This document shows, piece by piece, positions 1 through 4,384 of a DNA stretch of 6,091 nucleotides. Numbering within the stretch: position 1 is the stretch's first letter; each line of letters begins with the position of its first letter. A program made the translations under genes and the position numbers. The DNA comes from a bacterium (GTDB lineage: Bacteria; Vulcanimicrobiota; Xenobia; Xenobiales; Xenobiaceae): contig JAFSXH010000289.1 in assembly GCA_017444165.1 (NCBI GenBank), positions 1-6,091 on the forward strand, in the 5' to 3' direction. Below the pieces are notes generated by a model. It was not told the DNA's origin. It did not search any database and saw only the letters and a program-made list of their open reading frames with translations.

Positions 1-77
1 ATGTTTCCGAAGGGGTCGCTGAAGGTATTGGTGATGTCGCTCTCTCCATTTTACAAGGCAAGGATGAAGATAATTGA
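1..77 (+). CDS. C-terminal tail of an unidentified gene upstream of cbiR (partial)
   Basis: Reading from position 3 gives 24 open codons ending at a TGA at 75-77; the start lies outside the window. The visible tail begins VSEGVAEGIGDVALSILQGK and ends in acidic residues. I do not recognise the family from so short a piece. The stop codon overlaps the TTG start of the next gene (TTGA, 74-77), so the two are probably translationally coupled, and this gene is likely part of the cobamide operon. The tail does not look like the ends of CobT or CbiP that I know, but this is a weak test. Confidence 0.6.
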   Translation, partial: VSEGVAEGIGDVALSILQGKDEDN

Positions 78-865
78 AGTTATTGTTGGGGGCGACTAGT
101 TGCACTTTTGAGGGAACAATTTTACAAAATGTGTGCGCTATGGCCCCGCAGGTTGATGATATTGAGTTGATACTCTATAACTGTCAAGGAGATAATAACT
201 TCCTGTCTGCCAGTGAAGTTGCCAAGTTGCGCCAGTTGTCCCAGGAATTTAATGTGGGATATACGGTTCATTTGCCCTCTTCTTTAGGGAAGGTGGATAT
301 GGATGAGCGTTGGTTAAATAAGGCGGTCGATGATTGGCGCAAAGGTGTGGAGTGTACATTAGATTTACAGCCTCGTGCTTATATCTGGCACTGGGAGGCG
401 GAGAGATTTGGTCTCTCTCCTGCGGAGGATCTTGAATTTTGGCACAGTCGAGTGAGGGAGGCCGCAGAAAGATTTTTAAGTTACAATCTAGTCTCTCCAA
501 AACTGTTGTGTGTGGAAAATTTGAGTTTTGCTTATCAGTTTATTTACGATGATGTTCGAGAGTTGGAGCTGTCGGTCTGCTTAGATATTGGTCATTGGCG
601 GCGATTTTATCCAGAAGACAACTTGTGGAAAGAACTTTTGCCAAAGGTTAAGGTAATTCATTTGCACGGAGTTGATAGAATTAACGATTGTGATCATTTA
701 GCCTTTAGTAAAGATGATAAGTGCTATTGGCAAGAGTTGGCCAAAGCATTGAGAGAACTTAATGACGATAGAGAGCTAGTTCTCACCTTTGAAGTTTTTA
801 ACTGCGAGCATTGGCAAATCTGTCAAAGTATGTGGAAGAGTATTGAGAGAGAGGAGTGGTTATGA
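74..865 (+). CDS. cbiR: Cobamide-remodelling phosphodiesterase CbiR (AP endonuclease 2 / xylose isomerase-like TIM barrel)
   Basis: This 263-residue cytosolic protein has no signal peptide or membrane segment. It shows the strand-end motifs of the AP endonuclease 2 / xylose isomerase-like barrel: HLP at 66-68, WHWE around 105-108, ENLS at 148-151, LDIGHW at 170-175, IHLHG at 195-199, DH at 207-208 and FE at 239-240. The residues H66, H106, E148, D171, H174, H196 or H198, H208 and E240 are spaced much like the metal ligands of endonuclease IV. CbiR, described from Akkermansia, belongs to this superfamily and hydrolyses the nucleotide loop of cobamides so that they can be rebuilt with another lower ligand. 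The choice of CbiR over a sugar isomerase or DNA repair nuclease rests mainly on cobU and cobS following directly. The TTG start is supported by AAGGA at 60-64, nine bases upstream, and by its overlap with the previous stop. An alternative is a related sugar-phosphate isomerase-like protein of unknown substrate. Confidence 0.82.
   Translation: MKLLLGATSCTFEGTILQNVCAMAPQVDDIELILYNCQGDNNFLSASEVAKLRQLSQEFNVGYTVHLPSSLGKVDMDERWLNKAVDDWRKGVECTLDLQPRAYIWHWEAERFGLSPAEDLEFWHSRVREAAERFLSYNLVSPKLLCVENLSFAYQFIYDDVRELELSVCLDIGHWRRFYPEDNLWKELLPKVKVIHLHGVDRINDCDHLAFSKDDKCYWQELAKALRELNDDRELVLTFEVFNCEHWQICQSMWKSIEREEWL
851..856 (+). promoter_or_regulatory. Ribosome binding site of cobU
   Basis: GAGGAG ends five bases before ATG 862. 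It would overlap the alternative GTG start at 856, so it supports the ATG as the true start. Confidence 0.75.
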
Positions 866-1404
866 TCACCTTAGTTTTGGGTGGAGATCGCAGTGGCAAG
901 AGTCAATTTGCCGAAAGATTGGCCTGTGAAGTTTCACTAAAAGCAGATGATGAGAGATTTTATTTAGCTTGCGGAGTCGCTTGTGATGAAGAGATGGCTA
1001 CGAGGATTGCTCTTCACAGAAAGAGACGGGGTGACAAGTTTGTAACTATTGAGGAACCTTATGATTTAGCGGATGCTTTGAAAAAGTTGCCGCAAAGTGC
1101 GAAGGTTGTGCTAATAGATTGCTTGACGACATGGTTGGGTAATTTATTTTACAAGTATGGAGCAAAGACTGAATTTTCTGAGGTAAAAGAATTTTTACAA
1201 ACTTTAAGAGAGATTAATTGTGGAGTGATTATTGTCTCCAGTGAGTTAGGTTTGGGATTAGTTCCTCTGGAAGAATATTCAAGGTTATTTCGCGATAGTC
1301 AAGGGATTTTGAATCAAGCTGTAGCTGAGTTGGCTGATGAGGTCTTTTTCGTGATTGCTGGTCAGTCGTTACCTGTTAAGAGTTTGGCTGGGGGGAGGGT
1401 GTGA
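862..1404 (+). CDS. cobU: Bifunctional adenosylcobinamide kinase / adenosylcobinamide-phosphate guanylyltransferase
   Basis: This 180-residue protein is the usual CobU/CobP length. It phosphorylates adenosylcobinamide and then transfers GMP from GTP to give adenosylcobinamide-GDP. Visible motifs are the P-loop GGDRSGKS at 7-14, the EEMATRIALHRKRR segment at 43-56 whose His corresponds to the region of the guanylylated His in Salmonella CobU, TIEEP at 62-66, the Walker B-like VVLIDCLTTWLGNL at 82-95, and the conserved SSELGLGLVP at 126-135 and FRDSQGILNQ at 143-152. All family hallmarks are present, so it is probably active. The start is taken as ATG 862 rather than the in-frame GTG at 856, because GAGGAG lies five bases before the ATG and the ATGA overlap with the cbiR stop repeats the coupling seen across this operon. 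It acts between CbiR, which yields cobinamide, and CobS. Confidence 0.95.
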   Translation: MITLVLGGDRSGKSQFAERLACEVSLKADDERFYLACGVACDEEMATRIALHRKRRGDKFVTIEEPYDLADALKKLPQSAKVVLIDCLTTWLGNLFYKYGAKTEFSEVKEFLQTLREINCGVIIVSSELGLGLVPLEEYSRLFRDSQGILNQAVAELADEVFFVIAGQSLPVKSLAGGRV

Positions 1405-2222
1405 AGTTTTTTAAAGGTCTCTCTTCGGCCGTACGCACTCTGTCGATATTGCCCTGTTGGGAAGAAGATTTCCCTTCTATGGGGTTGGTCTTGTCTTGGG
1501 CTCCTTGGGTAGGTTTTTTACTATCTGGAATATGTACAGGGTTGGTTATGCCAGCTCATTTGTTGGTATATTCTTGGCAGGATGTGACCAATAACATTTT
1601 TTTTTCATTTTTGATGGCCGCTCTTTATCTGGTACTCATGTCTATTTTGACGCGTGGCTTTCATTTGGATGGTTTAGCCGATACCTGTGATGGTTTTGGT
1701 GGAGGTTGGGAAAAAGAGCGCGTGTTAGAGATAATGCGTGATTCTTCCATAGGTTCTTTTGGAGCTATCGCTCTGATCTGTGTATTTTTAGTGAAATTTG
1801 TCTCTTTGGCTATTTTAATCTATCATTCTTTCTGGTCTATACTATGGATAGTTCCATCTTTTTCACGTCTGTTGATCGTTTGGCAGGCTTCGAGTCATAA
1901 ATACGCCAGAGATGTAGATAGTTTAGCGGGCAACGTCATAACTTCTACACAGAGGAGTCATTTCTATAGGGCACTGTTCCATTTTGTTATTGTTCTTCTT
2001 CCCTTTGTTATTTTGCCTTATCTTTTAGTTAAAGAGATTTATTTTTTAACGGTGATAGCAATAGTCTTACTGGCGGGATGGATCTGTTGTCGTTTCATTG
2101 GTTGTATAAGTGAGCGAAAGATCGGAGGCTTGACAGGAGATGTTTTAGGAGCCATGGTGGAAAGTTCTGAGGGAATTATGTTTATGGTAGCTGCTGGGAT
2201 AAGTCTTATGTTGCTCAAATAG
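1401..2222 (+). CDS. cobS: Adenosylcobinamide-GDP ribazoletransferase (cobalamin synthase)
   Basis: This 273-residue polytopic inner-membrane protein joins adenosylcobinamide-GDP to alpha-ribazole (or its phosphate), the last step in cobamide assembly. The signature FHLDGLADTCDGFGGG lies at 87-102, followed by ERVLEIMRDSSIGSFG at 106-121; these carry the conserved acidic residues of the family. A second conserved stretch, GGLTGDVLGAMVE, is at 242-254. Hydrophobic segments fall roughly at 33-52, 64-84, 119-142, 144-163, 190-210, 213-235 and 255-272, which fits the family topology. The GTG start overlaps the cobU stop (GTGA, 1401-1404). The G-rich GGGGGAGG at 1391-1398 is too close for an ideal Shine-Dalgarno site, so translation probably depends on coupling to cobU. 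A run of nine T at 1597-1605 lies in frame within the coding region. Confidence 0.95.
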   Translation: MKFFKGLSSAVRTLSILPCWEEDFPSMGLVLSWAPWVGFLLSGICTGLVMPAHLLVYSWQDVTNNIFFSFLMAALYLVLMSILTRGFHLDGLADTCDGFGGGWEKERVLEIMRDSSIGSFGAIALICVFLVKFVSLAILIYHSFWSILWIVPSFSRLLIVWQASSHKYARDVDSLAGNVITSTQRSHFYRALFHFVIVLLPFVILPYLLVKEIYFLTVIAIVLLAGWICCRFIGCISERKIGGLTGDVLGAMVESSEGIMFMVAAGISLMLLK

Positions 2223-2224
2223 AG

Positions 2225-2239
2225 ATAAGCAGGGCTTAT
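2225..2239 (+). terminator. Possible weak terminator after cobS
   Basis: ATAAGC and GCTTAT form a perfect 6-bp stem with a 3-base loop, starting two bases after the cobS stop. Only a short mixed TTTAT follows, so as an intrinsic terminator it would be weak. It could equally be a chance palindrome. Confidence 0.25.
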
Positions 2240-2323
2240 TTATGGAGCGCAGAAGCGGGGCGGCGTATATTTTTTAGATTGTGCTTGATAGCATTTTATG
2301 AAACTCGCCGTTTGGCGATAAAC

Positions 2324-2329
2324 AAGAGG
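2324..2329 (+). promoter_or_regulatory. Ribosome binding site that decides the J-protein start
   Basis: AAGAGG lies six bases before TTG 2336. This TTG gives the N-terminus MAKRDYYLVLGV, the classic beginning of DnaJ proteins. The earlier in-frame TTG at 2279 would add 19 residues with no J-domain character and has no comparable site before it. Confidence 0.7.
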
Positions 2330-2335
2330 CATAAA

Positions 2336-2959
2336 TTGGCAAAGAGAGATTATTATTTAGTGTTGGGTGTGGCTCCTATAGCTCCACCAGAAGATATAAA
2401 GAAAGCCTATAGGGCACTTTCAAAAAAATACCATCCAGATGCCAATCCAGATTCTAAAGCTGAAGCTGATAAGAAGATGAAGGAACTCATAGAGGCTTAT
2501 AATGTCTTAAATGATCAACAAAAGCGTAAAGAGTACGATGGACAGCCCCAATTCAAAGTTAGGCGTTTTGGTAAATCTTCCGCTAGGACTAAGAAGGATA
2601 AGAAGACTCAAGAACCTGCTAAACAGGAAGAATCTATCATTATGAGATTCATAAATGGCCTGTTTTCCAAAAAAAATGAGAAAAAAGAAGATGAAAAAGC
2701 TAACGCCGAGCAGGCTGATGTTCACTTCACTATTGGTCTGTCCATGTCGGAATCACCAGAATTTATGGAAAGTGCCAGCCGGGAATTTAAGTTGGCATTA
2801 AAATTTTTCCCCCAGCATAAAGAAGCTTGTTACAATCTGGGGTTGATGTATTATAAAACTGGAGATTTTGAAGAGGCTCGCAATACATTTAAGCGTTGTC
2901 TGGAGATCGATCCCAACGATCCTGCGGCCAAAGTAATGCTGGCTTTATTGCAAGCATAA
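2336..2959 (+). CDS. Small J-domain (DnaJ-like) protein with C-terminal TPR
   Basis: The 207-residue product begins with a complete J-domain at about 3-68: DYYLVLGV, the basic helix II IKKAYRALSKKYHPD with the HPD tripeptide at 33-35, and the helix III segment LIEAYNVLNDQQKRKEYD. J-domains stimulate the ATPase of DnaK/Hsp70. There is no Gly/Phe region, zinc finger or DnaJ C-terminal substrate domain, so it is not the housekeeping DnaJ. A charged Lys/Glu-rich linker spans about 75-125 and contains one hydrophobic patch (IIMRFINGLF, 101-110). The C-terminal part at about 128-203 carries one clear TPR (EACYNLGLMYYKTGDFEEARNTFKRCLEIDPND, 163-195) and probably a degenerate one before it. By inference it is a specialised co-chaperone bringing Hsp70 to a TPR-bound partner. 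It follows cobS by 113 bases and probably has its own transcription, although I see no convincing promoter. Runs of eight and six A (2669-2676, 2681-2686) lie in the linker. Confidence 0.88.
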   Translation: MAKRDYYLVLGVAPIAPPEDIKKAYRALSKKYHPDANPDSKAEADKKMKELIEAYNVLNDQQKRKEYDGQPQFKVRRFGKSSARTKKDKKTQEPAKQEESIIMRFINGLFSKKNEKKEDEKANAEQADVHFTIGLSMSESPEFMESASREFKLALKFFPQHKEACYNLGLMYYKTGDFEEARNTFKRCLEIDPNDPAAKVMLALLQA

Positions 2960-3007
2960 AGACGGCACTCGATAGTATAGGTAGTTTTGCCTTTTTAGAT
3001 GGGCGGT

Positions 3008-3078
3008 TGTGCGATGCGTATTCGTGGTAGGTGTAGTTAGATTGTACGCATTGCACACTGGGTCTTATTTTTTTTTTT
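3008..3078 (+). terminator. 13-bp stem-loop followed by an 11-T tract (terminator or leader attenuator)
   Basis: Bases 3008-3020 pair with 3045-3057 through 12 Watson-Crick pairs and one G-U, with a 24-base loop. Eleven consecutive T follow at 3068-3078. The 10-base gap between stem and T run and the large loop are unusual for a simple intrinsic terminator. The most direct reading is termination of the J-protein transcript. Because the T run ends only 17 bases before the next ATG, a role as a leader element for the downstream gene is also possible. Confidence 0.55.
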
Positions 3079-3095
3079 GTTGAGGTTGTAGGGTA

Positions 3096-3557
3096 ATGAG
3101 AAAGTTTTTTCCTTTGTGTTTGTTATTAGTCATGCTTTTAGCTGTGGTGACTCACGCTGAAGAAGAGGGGGTTACTATCTTTAAAATATCCTTAAACATG
3201 CCAACCCAACAGATTTTGCAAACTATCGGCAAGCCTACATTCAAAGCAAAAAAGAATACTAATTGGCATTATCGCAAGTTGAATAGCAAGGTTCCAGAAT
3301 GGCAAAGCGATCCTATAATCGTTGTCCGAGAGGACAAGGCTAAGGTTATTATGGGGACTAACTTGGAAAAAGGGGGGACGTTAGTTCTTTGTGCTAAAGA
3401 TCCCGCTTCGAAGATAGAGGAAGTCTTAGGAAAATGCCCCAACATTTCTGCCGGGGCAAGAGAAAACATAAGACTCTATACTTATTCAAATTGGCATTTG
3501 CAAGTAGTCACAATGAACGACAAGGTTTTAGCCATGTCATTGAACGAAGAGTTTTAA
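3096..3557 (+). CDS. Small secreted protein with two BamE/SmpA-like half-repeats
   Basis: The 153-residue product starts with a typical Sec signal peptide: basic MRK, a hydrophobic core at about 4-18, and a likely cut after THA at 19-21. No lipobox cysteine is at the cleavage site, so the mature protein should be soluble in the periplasm or exported. Residues 33-60 (LNMPTQQILQTIGKPTF, then NWHYR) resemble the start of BamE/SmpA-OmlA domains, where a G/N-M-x-x-x-x-V pattern leads into a helix and a GKP-type turn. A second copy appears at about 103-150 (SKIEEVLGKC, then SNWHLQV, then DKVLAMSL). Two cysteines, C99 and C114, remain in the mature chain and might pair. BamE is a lipoprotein of the outer membrane assembly machine; this protein lacks the lipid anchor and its function is unknown. 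Possible ribosome-binding sites are GAGG at 3082-3085 and AGGG at 3090-3093, neither ideal. It is convergent with the YbjN gene, 15 bases apart. Confidence 0.75.
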   Translation: MRKFFPLCLLLVMLLAVVTHAEEEGVTIFKISLNMPTQQILQTIGKPTFKAKKNTNWHYRKLNSKVPEWQSDPIIVVREDKAKVIMGTNLEKGGTLVLCAKDPASKIEEVLGKCPNISAGARENIRLYTYSNWHLQVVTMNDKVLAMSLNEEF

Positions 3558-3572
3558 GATGCTCATTAGTTT

Positions 3573-4190
3573 TTAATCATCTTCTTCATCATCTGTAGAA
3601 TTGAGGATGGATCTCAATATTTCCATAGCTTTTTCCTCATCTATTTCTACATTTGTATCATCGTCATTGTTGCCTTTATCGCCTTTATCGTCTTCATCAT
3701 CGTCATCAATGGAAATGTCTTTGCTTTCGCATATCTCGATCTCTTTGGCAGGATCCGCATCACAGAAAAGTACGTTGACGAGGCCTTTACCATAACGCAA
3801 GAACATCATTAAAGGCAGATGGAACAGAGACAATATGGCATCATCATCTATGTTTTCAGCTTCGCCAGCGCATTCGAAGTTATTATTCGCTCTGTAACGT
3901 ATTTCGCCGTCATCGTAGTCCATTTCGAAACATCCGTTTACTAAGCCGTAATTGGCGCGATTTAAGAACTCGACTACTTTCTCTTCATTACCTGAAGCTG
4001 AAACTGGGCAAGTAGCGTAAGATACCATAGATGTATCTCTGACATGAACGGCACATTTAAAACTGGATAAATTAGGTACCACAGAGGGCATATTGGCTAT
4101 AATTATTAAGTGTCTATCAACTCTGTGAAAATTTATCTCTTTTTCCTCTAAGACGTTACATATTCTGTTGAATAGTTCATTTGGTTCCAT
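3573..4190 (-). CDS. YbjN-family (type III secretion chaperone-like) protein with acidic tail
   Basis: The 205-residue product has no signal peptide or membrane segment. Residues about 3-145 fit the YbjN fold: an N-terminal helix with hydrophobic core (LFNRICNVLEEKEINFH), alternating strands, the characteristic EFLNRANYGLVNGCFEMDYDDGEIRYR pattern spread over 74-100, and a C-terminal helix around 117-134. YbjN proteins resemble type III secretion chaperones structurally and are thought to bind other proteins; no enzymatic role is known. The tail is unusual: a strongly acidic segment at 161-184 with runs of Asp, an amphipathic helix at about 184-197 (EEKAMEILRSILNS), and a last acidic patch STDDEEDD. 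The start ATG (complement of 4188-4190) has GGGGA eight bases upstream, a modest site. The gene is divergent from the TPR gene and could share its control region. The serine-rich reading on the opposite strand is a by-product of the GAT/GAC runs. Confidence 0.85.
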   Translation of the reverse strand: MEPNELFNRICNVLEEKEINFHRVDRHLIIIANMPSVVPNLSSFKCAVHVRDTSMVSYATCPVSASGNEEKVVEFLNRANYGLVNGCFEMDYDDGEIRYRANNNFECAGEAENIDDDAILSLFHLPLMMFLRYGKGLVNVLFCDADPAKEIEICESKDISIDDDDEDDKGDKGNNDDDTNVEIDEEKAMEILRSILNSTDDEEDD

Positions 4191-4292
4191 CTTGTCTATC
4201 CCCGCTTGTAAGATATTGCTCCTGCCTCTTTAGCTTAATGGTCAAGAAATCCTTTGCTTAAATCTAAGGAGGATCTATTCTAAATAGAACCG

Positions 4293-4321
4293 AACAGCGG
4301 GGCCTGTTTAGAGTCTTTTTT
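4293..4321 (+). terminator. Short hairpin plus T6 in the TPR gene leader
   Basis: AACAG (4293-4297) pairs with CTGTT (4304-4308) around a 6-base loop, and six T follow at 4316-4321. A 5-bp stem with a 7-base gap before the T run is weak. It might attenuate transcription entering the TPR gene from the weak promoter candidate upstream. Confidence 0.25.
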
Positions 4322-4352
4322 GATGGGGCTAGATAGACGGGTTAGTTAAGGG

Positions 4353-4368
4353 CTGACGAGTCGTTCAG
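4353..4368. promoter_or_regulatory. Imperfect palindrome next to the TPR gene ribosome-binding site
   Basis: CTGACGAGTCGTTCAG is a dyad with one extra T: CTGA/TCAG outside and CGA/TCG inside. It ends directly before AAGGTGG (4369-4375). It may be an operator or a small hairpin near the ribosome-binding site; there is no evidence beyond symmetry. Confidence 0.3.
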
Positions 4369-4375
4369 AAGGTGG
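4369..4375 (+). promoter_or_regulatory. Ribosome binding site of the TPR gene
   Basis: AAGGTGG, one mismatch from the consensus AAGGAGG, ends nine bases before GTG 4385. An in-frame TAG at 4382-4384 touches the GTG, so translation cannot start further upstream. Confidence 0.65.
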
Positions 4376-4384
4376 TGTGACTAG

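Larger units (their letters stand above)
4191..4384. promoter_or_regulatory. Divergent intergenic control region between the YbjN and TPR genes
   Basis: These 194 bases separate two divergent starts, so promoters for both should lie here. No good sigma-70 pair is visible: TTGCTT at 4254-4259 with TATTCT at 4276-4281 (16-base spacing) is a weak plus-strand candidate, and TTGACC on the minus strand has no fitting -10. The region also holds a perfect 8-base Shine-Dalgarno match without a start codon (4265-4272), a 6-bp hairpin at 4274-4288, a 5-bp hairpin before six T (4293-4321) and an imperfect palindrome at 4353-4368. Confidence 0.5.

Noticed and set aside
2242..2277. A 12-codon ATG frame between cobS and the J-protein gene
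   Set aside because: Too short, with no Shine-Dalgarno site and no attenuator-like codon pattern.
2669..2686. A8 and A6 runs as a programmed frameshift site in the J-protein gene
   Set aside because: The runs are not in the phase needed for a slippery heptamer and simply encode Lys codons; the zero frame continues into a proper TPR.
2964..2996. GGC/GCC stem followed by five T after the J-protein gene
   Set aside because: Only three to six broken pairs with a large loop; the nearby structure at 3008-3078 is a far better candidate.
3556..3583. A possible bidirectional terminator between the convergent secreted-protein and YbjN genes (AAGATG/CATCTT with ATTA/TAAT)
   Set aside because: The stem is AT-rich with a bulge, no T run follows on either strand, and one arm is simply the acidic codons of the YbjN tail.
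3601..3795. Serine-rich plus-strand frame opposite the YbjN gene
   Set aside because: It is the complement of Asp codon runs in the acidic tail and has no independent coding signal.
4229..4303. A tRNA-like beginning (GCCTCTTTAGCTTAATGG) on the plus strand
   Set aside because: The D-arm resemblance is superficial. No acceptor partner, anticodon stem or TTCGA-type T-loop follows in the right place.
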